Shown here: positions 38,747 to 47,797 of the stretch, in pieces
Numbering within the stretch: the stretch's first letter is position 1
Layout of the letters: each line of letters opens with the position of its first letter
Source: Microbulbifer harenosus
GTDB taxonomy: Bacteria; Pseudomonadota; Gammaproteobacteria; Pseudomonadales; Cellvibrionaceae
DNA: 64,000 nt
Direction: 5' to 3'
Assembly: GCF_005771435.1 (NCBI RefSeq)
Contig: NZ_VANI01000001.1
Location: 124,001-188,000, forward strand
Program-made: the position numbers and the translations under genes
The notes under the pieces: generated by a model
Seen by the model: only the letters and a program-made list of their open reading frames with translations
Told to the model about the DNA's origin: nothing
The model's database searches: none

Positions 38747-39168
38747 CGCACTAATACCTTGTTTTCCGATAACCTGTTGGACTGCCTGTCAGAGTTGTCA
38801 TTTGGGTGGTAAGTGCCTTTCCTCAGGCCTTAACTGCCTGGATGCACCAATATGGTGCTATGGGAAGGCGCTCAAATCAACTGCTACAAACTTTCTGTGC
38901 AATTTTTGCGAAAAAACGCCGAAAAATTTAGCACAAATTTCTCACGGAATCCGTTTTTTCTTGTTCAGATGCCGCTGCTCATAGGTAAGACGAGCAGCGG
39001 GGGGATTACCTCAAACAAATTCGAATTAATTTGCTGCACCGCGGTGCACTGGTCAGCCGGTGTGCGCCAGACTGGTTCGAATCCTGTTGGGCACGGCAGT
39101 GCGGTGTCGGTAAAGCGCCACAGCAAGCCTGTACGCCACGGAGGGGCGGATTGAGATTGGTTGCGGGA
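38747..39168. other. AT-rich gap between FecR and sigma genes with tRNA-like relic
   Basis: No gene is seen. About 38840-39040 is AT-rich. A hairpin CCGCTGCTC/GAGCAGCGG lies near 38971-39001, and GCACCGCGGTGC is a perfect palindrome at 39034-39045. Bases about 39043-39098 contain a T-arm-like GGTTCGAATCC and partly pairing ends (GTGC/GCAC) but no anticodon arm, so this is at most a tRNA relic. A promoter for the FecR gene could also be here. Confidence 0.35.
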
Positions 39169-39690
39169 TTAGAGGTTTCCGGTTTTCTGCCGGCAGACCT
39201 TCAGCGCCTGCAGAATGTACTTCTCCACACTGCTGACGGATATGTTCATATCTTCAGCGATTTCGCTATAGGAGAGGCCTCGGTTGCGGTGCAACAGGAA
39301 AGCCTGGCGGCACTTAAGAGGCAGGCTGTCCATGGCTTCGTGAATGGCCTGTAGTTGTTGCCTGGCAGCGAGAACCCGTTCCGGAGAGTGGTGGTCGGCG
39401 TGGTCATCCTCGCCGGTGCTGTCGACGGGCAGGTGCTGGTTGACGTAATCAATATGCAGCTTCCCCCGGCGCAGCTGATCCAGCGCCAGATTGTTGGCAA
39501 TCTGGAAGAGGTAGGCGCGGGGGTTCTCCAGATCCTTTTCATCGGTAAGGTTCTGCAGGCGCAGATAGGCGTACTGGGCAATGTCTTCGGCGTCTTCAGG
39601 GCTGCGCACAATGCGAGTGACGAAGCGCACCAGTGCCTGGCCGTGTTCGGCAAACAGCTTCTCCAGAAGTGTCTTCCGGGCTTTATTCAT
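39169..39690 (-). CDS. FecI-type ECF sigma factor
   Basis: A 173-residue ECF sigma factor. The start MNKARKTLLEKLFAEHGQALVRFVTRIV is chosen because region 2 begins there; the frame is open 46 more codons. Region 2 has EDAEDIAQYAYLRLQNL and PRAYLFQIANNLALDQLRRG. Region 4 has LPLKCRQAFLLHRNRGLSYSEIAEDMNISVSSVEKYILQALKVCR, a clear helix-turn-helix. It should recruit RNA polymerase to the receptor operon when released by the FecR-like protein downstream. Order sigma-FecR-STN receptor is the normal fecIRA layout. Confidence 0.93.
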   Translation of the reverse strand: MNKARKTLLEKLFAEHGQALVRFVTRIVRSPEDAEDIAQYAYLRLQNLTDEKDLENPRAYLFQIANNLALDQLRRGKLHIDYVNQHLPVDSTGEDDHADHHSPERVLAARQQLQAIHEAMDSLPLKCRQAFLLHRNRGLSYSEIAEDMNISVSSVEKYILQALKVCRQKTGNL

Positions 39691-39926
39691 TGGTTGGTGA
39701 AATCCCCGTACAGCGCTCGTTGTGATTGTTGTGGTTGCTTTGTCTCGAGCCGGGCAAGTTATAACACAGGCGTATAGCAATCGACGAGTGGTCGTTTTGA
39801 CACGATAAGTTGACCGAATTGTCCTCAAGTTCGTCCTCTTCGGGAGGCGGAGCCGAGAAAACGTTGTTTGCGGTGCTCCCCGCCGACGCCGGCTGGCGGG
39901 TGTCTACTCCTGGGCGGTGATGTCGC

Positions 39927-39932
39927 TATAAT
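39927..39932 (+). promoter_or_regulatory. candidate -10 element for dnaX
   Basis: A perfect TATAAT, 71 nt before the dnaX ATG; no good -35 at 16-18 nt. The gap 39691-40002 also serves as the divergent upstream region of the sigma factor. Confidence 0.45.
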
Positions 39933-40002
39933 GGCCGACTTCTCAAGTGCCGCTGCCGGCATATTCCGTCCAAATCAGGGCACCCCAAGGTGCGGAGAGC
40001 GA

Positions 40003-42084
40003 ATGAGTTATCAAGTACTGGCGCGCAAGTGGCGGCCGCGGTTGTTCCGGGAGATGGTGGGCCAGGAGCATGTGCTCCAGGCCCTGATCAATGCCCTGGA
40101 CAACAACCGCCTGCACCACGCCTATCTGTTTGCCGGTACCCGCGGAGTGGGCAAGACCACCATTGCGCGGATTCTCGCCAAGTGCCTCAACTGCGAAACC
40201 GGTGTCAGTTCTGAACCCTGCGGCCAGTGCTCGGTATGTAACGAGATTGCCGAAGGGCGCTTTGTGGACCTGATCGAGGTGGACGCGGCTTCCCGCACCA
40301 AGGTGGAGGATACCCGCGAGCTGCTGGAAAATGTGCAGTATGCGCCCACAAGGGGTCGCTACAAGGTGTACCTGATCGACGAGGTGCACATGCTGTCCAA
40401 CAGCTCTTTCAACGCCCTGTTGAAAACGCTGGAAGAGCCTCCGCCCCATGTCAAATTCCTGCTGGCCACCACCGATCCGCAGAAGCTGCCGGTCACGGTG
40501 CTATCCCGCTGTCTGCAGTTCAATCTGAAGAACATGAGCCCGGAGCGGGTGGTTGAGCACCTGCGTTTCGTACTGGAAAAAGAGCTGGTGCCGTTTGAGG
40601 AGGCCGCCCTGTGGCTGCTCGGGCGCGCTGCCGACGGCAGCATGCGCGATGCCATGAGTCTTACCGACCAGGCCATTGCGTTTGGCGGTGGCAAGATCAG
40701 CGAGGCGGAAGTGCGGGCCATGCTCGGCACACTCGACAGCAGTCTGGTGTGGAAGCTGGTACAGGCACTGGCGGATGAGAACCCGGCGGCGCTGTTCGCC
40801 GCGGTCAACGATCTCTCGCAGCACGCACCGGATTACAGCGCTGCACTGGCGGAACTCGCGTCCATTCTCCACCGTATCGCCATTGCTCAGGTGCTACCGG
40901 AGGCGATCGACAACGCCCTCGGCGATGCGGAACAGCTGCAACAACACGCGGCCGCCATCGCCAGTGAAAACGTGCAACTTTTCTACCAGATGGCCCTGCT
41001 CGCACGCCGAGACCTGCCGCTGGCGCCGGACCCTCGCGGCGGTTTTGAGATGGCGCTTTTGCGGATGCTGGCATTCAAGCCACAGGGCGTTGCCAACATT
41101 CCAACGGCCCGTCTCGCCGGTGCCGGCCAGGCCGTTGAACACAAACCGGCGCCACAGCCGGTATCGGCACCGGTTGCAGCAGAGCCGCAGCCTGCGCCAA
41201 CAGTGAATGAGACTGTCGCTCAGGCGCCTGCAGGGGCGTCTGTGTCCTCCAGCCCGCCCCCGGCCGAGCCAACCCGTCCAGAGCCGCAGTCTGCGCCGCC
41301 ACAGGACGACACACCGCCGTGGGACGACGAGCCGGTGAGCGAAAGTCCGGACCGCGGGCTGGAGTCGCGCCCACTCGAGCCGAACTACACGGCAAGCCGG
41401 AGTGACAGCGAAAAAAAGCCCGCAGCTGACGAGAAGCCGCTATCTCCAGCGGCGGAGCCCGCCGCGTCCGCATTTGCCGCAGTAGCGGAAGAAGAATTTG
41501 TTGTGTCTGCGATACCTGAAAACACGGTCGCACCGGTAAGCGAGGGCGCACCGGCAGAGGATGATGACCGCGCCGCCATGCGCGAGCGCTTGCGGCAACA
41601 GGTAGCCGAAGCGCAGACTGCGCCGGCAGCGCGGGCGCCGATTCCTCCCAGTGTGCCCGCGCAGCCAGCGCCAGTTGTGCCGCCGGCGCGTCTGGAAGCG
41701 TTGTCGCCCGGCAGCTGGCCGGCTATGTATCCGCAGATCGGCGTGACCGGTATTCTCCACTCCATTGCCTCGCATCTGGAGTTGCAGGGGCGGCAGGACC
41801 ATATACTGTCTTTTATCCTGGACCAGTCTTTCAGCAGCCTCTACGACGACGGCCATCAGCGCCGCCTCGCCGATGTGTTGGGAGACTTTTTCGGCCAGCC
41901 GGTAAGTGTTCATATCCAGGTGGGCGAAGTCCACGGTGGAACGCCGGCGCGACTGGTGGCGGCTACCCGCGAGGCGCAGTTACTCTCCGCCCGCGACGCC
42001 CTCAACCGGGACCCGCTGGTGCAGGATCTGCAGGCGGAGCTGGGCGCGCAGCTGGTTCCGGAAACCGTGGAATACCTGGGCTGA
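40003..42084 (+). CDS. dnaX: DNA polymerase III subunits tau and gamma
   Basis: A 693-residue clamp-loader ATPase. ATG 40003 gives MSYQVLARKWRPRLFREMVGQEHVLQAL, the standard start. Walker A GTRGVGKTT is at about 45-53, a zinc module CETGVSSEPCGQCSVC at about 65-80, Walker B LIDEVHML at about 125-132, and SRC sensor VLSRCLQF follows. Residues about 375-570 are a Pro/Ala-rich linker, then the tau-specific polymerase-binding C-terminus (WPAMYPQIGVTGILHSIASHLELQ). A slippery heptamer at 41412-41418 and a -1-frame stop at 41427-41429 predict a second, 475-residue gamma product. Upstream starts in the frame were not used. Confidence 0.96.
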   Translation: MSYQVLARKWRPRLFREMVGQEHVLQALINALDNNRLHHAYLFAGTRGVGKTTIARILAKCLNCETGVSSEPCGQCSVCNEIAEGRFVDLIEVDAASRTKVEDTRELLENVQYAPTRGRYKVYLIDEVHMLSNSSFNALLKTLEEPPPHVKFLLATTDPQKLPVTVLSRCLQFNLKNMSPERVVEHLRFVLEKELVPFEEAALWLLGRAADGSMRDAMSLTDQAIAFGGGKISEAEVRAMLGTLDSSLVWKLVQALADENPAALFAAVNDLSQHAPDYSAALAELASILHRIAIAQVLPEAIDNALGDAEQLQQHAAAIASENVQLFYQMALLARRDLPLAPDPRGGFEMALLRMLAFKPQGVANIPTARLAGAGQAVEHKPAPQPVSAPVAAEPQPAPTVNETVAQAPAGASVSSSPPPAEPTRPEPQSAPPQDDTPPWDDEPVSESPDRGLESRPLEPNYTASRSDSEKKPAADEKPLSPAAEPAASAFAAVAEEEFVVSAIPENTVAPVSEGAPAEDDDRAAMRERLRQQVAEAQTAPAARAPIPPSVPAQPAPVVPPARLEALSPGSWPAMYPQIGVTGILHSIASHLELQGRQDHILSFILDQSFSSLYDDGHQRRLADVLGDFFGQPVSVHIQVGEVHGGTPARLVAATREAQLLSARDALNRDPLVQDLQAELGAQLVPETVEYLG
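41412..41429 (+). promoter_or_regulatory. dnaX: programmed -1 frameshift site in dnaX
   Basis: The zero-frame codons GAA AAA AAG contain A-AAA-AAG at 41412-41418, the same heptamer as in E. coli dnaX. After a -1 slip the next codons are GCC CGC AGC and then TGA at 41427, so gamma would end three codons on at residue 475. CCGGAG at 41397-41402 sits 9 nt upstream like the E. coli stimulator. Hairpins occur downstream at 41436-41453 and 41449-41465 (mutually exclusive), farther than in E. coli. Confidence 0.75.
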
Positions 42085-42206
42085 CCAGAGCAAAAATCTA
42101 CTGCGTGCGCCCTGGTGGCGCCCGGCGGTCATTACCAGCCACGTGCTTGCGACGATTTTTAGCGTTCTCCGCATGTGTTGAATGAATTAATGGAAGGGTG
42201 ACTCCC

Positions 42207-42557
42207 ATGATGAAAGGTTTGGGCGATTTGATGCAGCAGGCCCAGAAGATGCAGGCCGATATGCAGGAGCGCATGGAGAAAATCCAGCAAGAGCTGGCTG
42301 ACCTGCGCGTTACCGGTGAATCCGGCGCGGGCATGGTGAAGGTCACCATGAACGGTCGTCACGACGTAGTAGGCGTCAACATCGACCAGAGCCTGCTCGG
42401 CGAAGACAAGGAAATGCTCGAAGACCTGCTGGCCGCAGCGGTGAACGATACCGTGCGCCGGGTGGAAGAAGCCGCGCAAAAGGTGCAGAAGGAGCAAATG
42501 GGTGGGCTCGCCGCCGGCATGAACCTGCCGGAAGGGTTCAAGTTCCCGTTCGGCTGA
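42207..42557 (+). CDS. ybaB: YbaB/EbfC-family nucleoid-associated protein
   Basis: A 116-residue DNA-binding protein: [50 protein letters not shown] matches E. coli YbaB closely, and it ends [14 protein letters not shown] three codons earlier is possible, but ATG 42207 has GGAAGGG at ideal spacing. Standard position between dnaX and recR. It forms dimers and helps organise the nucleoid. A terminator follows, so recR may have a separate level of expression. Confidence 0.95.
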   Translation: MMKGLGDLMQQAQKMQADMQERMEKIQQELADLRVTGESGAGMVKVTMNGRHDVVGVNIDQSLLGEDKEMLEDLLAAAVNDTVRRVEEAAQKVQKEQMGGLAAGMNLPEGFKFPFG

Positions 42558-42589
42558 CGGGCTTACCGTCGAGAGCCCATCGAGCATAC

Positions 42590-42613
42590 CGGGCCCAATC
42601 GGGCCCTTTTTGT
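42590..42613 (+). terminator. intrinsic terminator between ybaB and recR
   Basis: CCGGGCCC-AAT-CGGGCCC followed by TTTTT. Confidence 0.8.
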
Positions 42614-42653
42614 TAGTGACCCCTTTTTGTTATTGAACCGGCGTACCCGATAA

Positions 42654-43256
42654 ATGTTCAGTCCCTTGATTGAAGACCTGATTCGCGCACTGCGCTGCCT
42701 GCCCGGTGTCGGTCCCAAATCCGCGCAGCGCATGGCGATGTATCTGCTGGAAAAAGACCGCGATGCCGCTGGCCTGCTCGCCCACTCGCTGCAGCAGGCG
42801 GTGGAAAGAGTCGGCCGCTGCAGCCGCTGTCGCACGCTTACCGAGCAAGCAGTGTGCGCCTTGTGCAACAACACCCGGCGCGATCATTCTCTGCTGTGTG
42901 TGGTGGAAACCCCGGCGGATGTGCTCGCCATTGAACAGGCGGGCAACTACCACGGCCTCTACTTCGTATTGCACGGCCACCTGTCCCCCATTGACGGCGT
43001 TGGGCCAGCGGACCTCGGGCTCGACCTGCTGGGCGAGCGCCTGGGCGAGCAGGAAGAGGAGCGTATTGCCGAGCTGATCATTGCCACCAACCCCACCGTG
43101 GAAGGCGAAGCCACCGCCCAGTTCATCGCCGAGCGTGCCCGCGCCAAAGGTGTCAAAGTGAGCCGTATTGCCCACGGCGTCCCCATTGGTGGCGAGCTGG
43201 AATATATCGACGGCGGTACCCTGGCGCACGCATTCAATAGCCGCACCGCCCTTTAA
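42654..43256 (+). CDS. recR: recombination mediator protein RecR
   Basis: A 200-residue RecR of normal length. An N-terminal helix-hairpin-helix ([22 protein letters not shown]) precedes the C4 zinc motif ([16 protein letters not shown], about 57-72). The Toprim domain begins [16 protein letters not shown] and contains [16 protein letters not shown]; the C-terminus [20 protein letters not shown] is typical. With RecO/RecF it loads RecA at gaps. The next gene begins 12 nt downstream. Confidence 0.97.
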   Translation: MFSPLIEDLIRALRCLPGVGPKSAQRMAMYLLEKDRDAAGLLAHSLQQAVERVGRCSRCRTLTEQAVCALCNNTRRDHSLLCVVETPADVLAIEQAGNYHGLYFVLHGHLSPIDGVGPADLGLDLLGERLGEQEEERIAELIIATNPTVEGEATAQFIAERARAKGVKVSRIAHGVPIGGELEYIDGGTLAHAFNSRTAL

Positions 43257-43268
43257 GCTGGTTTTCTG

Positions 43269-44408
43269 ATGCCCGAACAAATCAACAAACAACTGGTCGA
43301 CACCACGCCCATCTGGATCGACAGCAGCACCCAGCTGGCGGAACTCTGTGCCCGCTGGCGCACCCAGAGCGCGGTGGCGCTGGATACCGAATTCATGCGC
43401 AGCCGCACCTTCTATCCACTGCCTGCACTGGTGCAGATCGGGGACGGTAAACACTGCTATCTGATCGACAATCTCGCCATCGACGATTTGGGGCCGCTCA
43501 GGGAGCTGCTGCTGGACACGCGCGTGGTCAAAATCATGCATTCCTGCAGTGAGGATTTGGAAACCCTAGATCGCCTGCTCGGCGCCATACCCGAGCCAAT
43601 CTTCGATACTCAGGTGGCAGCGGCCATTTCCGGTATGGGCGCGGGCCTCGGATACGCTGCCACCGTGCAGCAGCTGCTGCAGATTGAACTGCCGAAAAGC
43701 GAGACCCGCTCCGACTGGCTGCAGCGGCCACTCAGCGAGTCTCAGAAAAACTATGCGGCCCTCGATGTGGCCTGGCTGCCACTGATTTACGGCATGCTGC
43801 TGAAAAAACTGCGCGAGCTGGGGCGCCTCGACTGGTTGCGGGAAGACTGCGACGCGATTATCCAGGCCGCGCGCCAGACGGAAGTGCCGGAGCTCTACTA
43901 CCTCAAAGTGAAGGGGGCGTGGCGCCTGCGGCAGAAACAGCTTGCGGTGCTGCAGGACCTGTGCGCGTGGCGCGAGCGTGAAGCGCGCGAGCGGGATATA
44001 CCGCGCAATCACCTGTTAAAAGAAAATGTCTGTCTCGGCCTCGCCCAGTCGATGCCGAAGCATCTCGCTACCCTGGGCCAGCCCGGGCTTGAGGGCAAGA
44101 CGATGCGCAAATACGGTGAGACCCTGCTGCAGATCATCGCTGCCGCCAGCGAGCGCACTGACCTGCCTCCGCGTATGCCTATGCCGCTGAATCGCGAGCA
44201 GGGCGAGGATCTGAAACTGCTGCGACAGAAAGTTACCGAACTCGCCGAGGCGGCGGGCCTGCCGCCGGAAATCCTGGTGCGCAAAAAAGAACTGGAAAAC
44301 CTGGTGCAGGCGGAAAAGCCCGAGCTGGAAGGCCGCCTGCTGGGATGGCGCAGAACTGTTGTCGGTGAGCCACTGCTGGATGAACTGAACCGATTGAGAA
44401 ACGCATAA
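43269..44408 (+). CDS. rnd: ribonuclease D
   Basis: A 379-residue 3'-5' exoribonuclease that trims tRNA precursors. The DEDD active-site series is visible: VALDTEF (Asp39, Glu41), KIMHSCSEDLETL, and YAALDVAWL. FDTQVAAAISGMGAGLGYA follows the second motif. A first HRDC domain lies at about 210-290 and a second HRDC-like domain at the C-terminus. It overlaps the next ATG by one base (TAATG). Confidence 0.95.
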   Translation: MPEQINKQLVDTTPIWIDSSTQLAELCARWRTQSAVALDTEFMRSRTFYPLPALVQIGDGKHCYLIDNLAIDDLGPLRELLLDTRVVKIMHSCSEDLETLDRLLGAIPEPIFDTQVAAAISGMGAGLGYAATVQQLLQIELPKSETRSDWLQRPLSESQKNYAALDVAWLPLIYGMLLKKLRELGRLDWLREDCDAIIQAARQTEVPELYYLKVKGAWRLRQKQLAVLQDLCAWREREARERDIPRNHLLKENVCLGLAQSMPKHLATLGQPGLEGKTMRKYGETLLQIIAAASERTDLPPRMPMPLNREQGEDLKLLRQKVTELAEAAGLPPEILVRKKELENLVQAEKPELEGRLLGWRRTVVGEPLLDELNRLRNA

Positions 44409-44698
44409 TGAAACTTCTTTGCGATATTTACCGCAGCCCGCGCAAGGACGAAATGTATCTGTATGTGCAGAAGCAGGATGGCGTGTCCAAAGTGCCGGAA
44501 AGCCTGCAGCAGCTGTTTGGTGCACCGGTGCATGTGACCACCATGCTGATCACCCCCGAGCGCAAACTGGCGCGTGCGGATGCGCAGAAGGTCATACACG
44601 CGCTGCAGGAACAGGGCTACTATCTGCAAATGCCGCCGGCGCAGGATGACGAAATGCGGGCAATTGCCGCGCAGAACAGCAAACTGCCCCGCGGCTGA
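44408..44698 (+). CDS. ycgL: YcgL domain protein
   Basis: A 96-residue protein of the YcgL family (DUF709): [22 protein letters not shown], then [30 protein letters not shown]. The fold is known; in Pseudomonas a homologue has been linked to RNase D activity, which fits its place directly after rnd with a 1-nt overlap. Confidence 0.93.
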   Translation: MKLLCDIYRSPRKDEMYLYVQKQDGVSKVPESLQQLFGAPVHVTTMLITPERKLARADAQKVIHALQEQGYYLQMPPAQDDEMRAIAAQNSKLPRG

Positions 44699-44714
44699 AT
44701 TCGGAGTTGCGGAC

Positions 44715-45167
44715 GTGGTAAGCCAAAGGCCATTCTGGCAGCGCAAAACCCTCGCGGAAATGACGGTTTCCGAGTGGGAATCCCTCTGCGACGGTTGTGG
44801 TCGCTGCTGCCTGCACCGGCTGGAAGACGAGGACACCGGAGAGGTCTACACCACCCGTGTGGCCTGCAAGCTGTTGGACAGCCACAGCTGCCGCTGCAGT
44901 GATTACCCAAACCGCAAACAGAAGGTGCCAGACTGTATCCAGTTGACCCCGGAAGACGCCGCCAGCTTTGCCTGGTTACCCGCTACCTGCGCCTACCGCT
45001 TGCTGGCCCAGGGGGGGCGGTTGCCCGAGTGGCACCCGCTGGTTTCCGGCGATCCGGAATCCGTGCATAAAGCGGGTATTTCTGTGAGGGATCAGGTGAT
45101 CAGTGAGGAGCAAGTGCAGGTGGAAGATTATGAAGATCACATCGTCGTCTGGATCGGTGACGATTGA
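44715..45167 (+). CDS. ycgN: YcgN/UPF0260 cysteine-cluster protein
   Basis: A 150-residue protein of the UPF0260 family (YkgJ-like Fe/Zn chelate fold). [23 protein letters not shown] with [16 protein letters not shown] and PDCIQLT gives the conserved Cys set that probably binds a metal ion or cluster. The GTG at 44715 places the start a few residues before FWQ, as in E. coli, and GGAG precedes it. It is the third gene of rnd-ycgL-ycgN. Its biochemical function is unknown. Confidence 0.92.
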   Translation: MVSQRPFWQRKTLAEMTVSEWESLCDGCGRCCLHRLEDEDTGEVYTTRVACKLLDSHSCRCSDYPNRKQKVPDCIQLTPEDAASFAWLPATCAYRLLAQGGRLPEWHPLVSGDPESVHKAGISVRDQVISEEQVQVEDYEDHIVVWIGDD

Positions 45168-45205
45168 AAAATTTATTAGCGAAAGGATACCGTTAAACAT
45201 CGTTA

Positions 45206-45223
45206 TTCCCGCAAGGGCGGGAA
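45206..45223. repeat. small TTCCCGC palindrome
   Basis: TTCCCGC-AAGG-GCGGGAA in the gap after ycgN, of a kind common in proteobacterial intergenic DNA. It has no clear T tract. Confidence 0.5.
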
Positions 45224-45316
45224 CCCGGAAACCCCGGGGTGGCGAGAATTAAATGGTTAACGGCGCCCGATAGCCAAACGAAAAATGAACCATTAATAAA
45301 GACAAGCGGAAAGATA

Positions 45317-45682
45317 ATGGCAGAAGAATTCAAGGTGGCCTGGGCAATATATGCCGGCGGTGTGGTGGTATTGCTGGCGGCGGGCTGGTGGTTTATGCGC
45401 AACTGGCACTGGTCCTGGCTGCGCAATCTGTTTTTGCTGGTGTCCGCTACCGTACTACTGGTACCCGCGCGTGGCACTATGGACGACGCACCGCTGACAC
45501 CGGTTCTGCCGCTTTTCGCATATCAGATGGTGTTCGAGGAAAATGGTGCAACCCCGGAGGTGACCGCCAGCTTGGTGTTTGCCGCAGGTGGAGCCTTTGC
45601 GGTCATGCTGATTATTGGCATCGTCGGACTGATACTCCGCCGCCGTAAAGACCGCCCAATGACAGAAAGTGACCAGTACTGA
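45317..45682 (+). CDS. unrecognised small inner-membrane protein
   Basis: 121 residues with three hydrophobic stretches: about 9-26 (WAIYAGGVVVLLAAGWWF), 35-50 (NLFLLVSATVLLVPAR) and 88-108 (AGGAFAVMLIIGIVGLILRRR). A basic cytoplasmic end follows. The ATG at 45317 is preceded by GCGGAAAGA. I do not recognise the family. It may belong with the next genes (membrane winged-helix protein, MoxR, VWA), since all read the same way, but the gap to the next gene is 289 nt with no visible feature. Confidence 0.65.
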   Translation: MAEEFKVAWAIYAGGVVVLLAAGWWFMRNWHWSWLRNLFLLVSATVLLVPARGTMDDAPLTPVLPLFAYQMVFEENGATPEVTASLVFAAGGAFAVMLIIGIVGLILRRRKDRPMTESDQY

Positions 45683-45971
45683 TTTGCTGGATCTTTCCCG
45701 TCGCGCCGGCGGCCAGTTCTTGCGGCATCCGGCGCCATTCCCTTCTCGCAGACCTTTCCCCCGGCTTCTGAGTTCCCCGGTTGCTGCTATATCTAATAGA
45801 GCCCGCAACAACCCCTCCCATTGAAGGGAGCGCTGACGGTGCGGCGCCGAATGGCACAATGACGCGCCAGCAGGCACGATTCAAAAGCCGGACTTAACCG
45901 CCCGCAAGAACAATGGACAAACACAAAGTGCCTTCACTGGCGTTTTCTGTGCATGGAATGAAGGGACAGGG

Positions 45972-46652
45972 ATGCTCGACCACCTGCTAATTCTGACTGC
46001 GGTCATGCTGGTCTCCGGTATTCTCGGTGGCCTGGTTAACTACTATCAGATGCTGTTCACCGAAGAAGACCCAGCCGGCCTTGCCCGATGCCTGATCATG
46101 GGGCTGTGCGGCGCATTGATGGTGCCGATTTTTCTCAAGTTCACCCAGAGCGACTTGCTGATCGAAATTCAGGGTGACCCTTCGCGCCTGCTGATTTTCA
46201 CAGGATATTGTCTGCTTGCCGCCATTGCCTCGCGCATGTTCGTATTCAACGCTGCGCGCCGTCAGCTGCGAGATGCCAGCATCGCACGCGCACGGGTGGA
46301 AAATCTGGAGCAGGAAATCCGCGCCATGCAGTTGGAGATGATGCCGTTATTGGAGCACGAGATAGAGGGCGATCCAGATCAGGGGCCGACGCTCGATTTC
46401 AACCAGATCCGCAAGCTCGACGACAATGCCCTGCAGGTGCTCGGCCTGCTGAACAACGGCGACTGCGTGTTTCGCTCGCTGGCGGGGATGGTGCAGGAGG
46501 GCAATATGGAAACGAACTCTGTGGCCCGTGCCCTGAACAGTCTGCTGGTGCTGGAAATGGTGGGTAAAATCCACAGTCATCTCGGTATCCGCTGGTACAT
46601 CACCGACAAGGGCCGCCAGGTAGTCCGCCGCCGCCGCGCGCAGGTTGCATAA
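45972..46652 (+). CDS. membrane-anchored protein with C-terminal winged-helix-like domain
   Basis: 226 residues. Three hydrophobic segments (about 3-22, 40-56, 72-88) resemble the small membrane module seen in YEATS-like-associated proteins (GILGGLVNYYQMLF). A basic/charged coiled stretch (90-130, NAARRQLRDASIARARVENLEQEIRAMQLE) follows. The last 90 residues look like a winged helix (VLGLLNNGDCVFRSLAGMVQEGNMETNSVARALNSLLVLEMVGK, then GIRWYITDKGRQVVRRR). The family assignment is uncertain. It could link membrane state to DNA or protein binding. AAGGGACAGGG lies before the ATG. Confidence 0.6.
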   Translation: MLDHLLILTAVMLVSGILGGLVNYYQMLFTEEDPAGLARCLIMGLCGALMVPIFLKFTQSDLLIEIQGDPSRLLIFTGYCLLAAIASRMFVFNAARRQLRDASIARARVENLEQEIRAMQLEMMPLLEHEIEGDPDQGPTLDFNQIRKLDDNALQVLGLLNNGDCVFRSLAGMVQEGNMETNSVARALNSLLVLEMVGKIHSHLGIRWYITDKGRQVVRRRRAQVA

Positions 46653-46852
46653 ACAAGATCACCGGAAACACAGAGTCCAGGCCCCGCATTGCGGCGGCGA
46701 ACATTCAAAATCTGACTCGCTATCCCTATCTGGTCGGGTTCTTCCCGGCTGCGGCCGCTGTCGTCATCCAATCTGACCGATTCCGCCTTTGGCCCCTTTC
46801 CGCGCTTCCTTTACCATGAGTGTTTTTCGATCCACGGGAATTCGGAGCAGCC

Positions 46853-47698
46853 ATGAAATTCACCGGAACCGACAGTTATGTCGCCACCGACGATCTGCAA
46901 ATGGCGGTGGACGCCGCGGTGACCCTGCAGCGCCCGCTGCTGATCAAGGGCGAGCCGGGCACAGGCAAAACCCTGCTGGCAGAGGAGGTGGCGCGCAGCC
47001 TTGGACTGAAGCTGATCCAGTGGCATGTCAAATCCACCACCAAGGCCCAGCAGGGGCTCTACGAGTACGACGCCGTTTCGCGTCTGCGGGATTCCCAGCT
47101 GGGGGTGGACCGTGTGCACGATATCGGTAATTACATCAAAAAGGGCAAGCTGTGGGAGGCCTTTGCGGCCGACGAGCGGGTGGTGCTGCTGATCGATGAG
47201 ATCGACAAGGCGGATATCGAATTCCCCAACGATCTGTTGGTGGAAATCGATCGAATGCAGTTCTTTGTGTACGAAACCGGAGAGACCATCACCGCAAAAC
47301 ACCGCCCGGTTGTGATTATTACCTCCAACAATGAAAAAGAGTTGCCGGATGCCTTCCTGCGCCGCTGCTTTTTCCATTACATCAGTTTCCCCGACCGCGC
47401 GACCATGCAGAAGATCGTGGACGTGCACTACCCGGGCATCAAGCAGCAGCTGGTTTCCGAGGCGATGGATATTTTCTTCCAGATCCGCGAGGTCCCGGGG
47501 CTGAAGAAAAAACCTTCTACGTCGGAACTGATCGACTGGCTCAAACTATTGCTGGCGGATGATATTCCCGAAGAAGTACTCAAAAACCGCGATGCCAAAT
47601 CGGCGATTCCTCCACTTTACGGTGCGTTGCTCAAGAACGAACAGGACGTACACATGCTGGAGCGTCTGGCGTTTATGGCGCGTAGAGACGGCCGCTAA
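46853..47698 (+). CDS. MoxR-type AAA+ ATPase
   Basis: 281 residues. Walker A GEPGTGKT at 33-40, Walker B VVLLIDEIDKAD at about 105-116, sensor VIITSNNEKELPDAFLRRC with arginine fingers. MoxR proteins act as chaperone-like ATPases with a VWA partner to insert metals or activate enzymes. The partner gene is next (47798) after a REP pair. ATG 46853 has CGGAG ahead; an upstream in-frame ATG at 46820 was not used. I do not know the client protein. Confidence 0.9.
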   Translation: MKFTGTDSYVATDDLQMAVDAAVTLQRPLLIKGEPGTGKTLLAEEVARSLGLKLIQWHVKSTTKAQQGLYEYDAVSRLRDSQLGVDRVHDIGNYIKKGKLWEAFAADERVVLLIDEIDKADIEFPNDLLVEIDRMQFFVYETGETITAKHRPVVIITSNNEKELPDAFLRRCFFHYISFPDRATMQKIVDVHYPGIKQQLVSEAMDIFFQIREVPGLKKKPSTSELIDWLKLLLADDIPEEVLKNRDAKSAIPPLYGALLKNEQDVHMLERLAFMARRDGR

Positions 47699-47707
47699 TT
47701 CTTCCTT

Positions 47708-47767
47708 GTAGGAGCCTGCTTGCAGGCGAACCCCACCGCGGATGTTCGCCTGCAAGCAGACTCCTAC
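47708..47767. repeat. REP pair (BIME) between MoxR and VWA genes
   Basis: Units at 47708-47731 (plus) and 47744-47767 (minus, with one change: GCAGACTCC), 12-nt spacer. It lies inside a probable two-gene operon, 30 nt before the VWA start. Confidence 0.9.
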
Positions 47768-47797
47768 ATGTACCATTAACACCCTCGGGGAAACCCA

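Noticed and set aside
39691-40002. 4.5S (SRP) RNA gene upstream of dnaX, as in some gammaproteobacteria
   Set aside because: The conserved SRP RNA core with GGAAGGAAGCAGC was not found here or in the gap near 39000.
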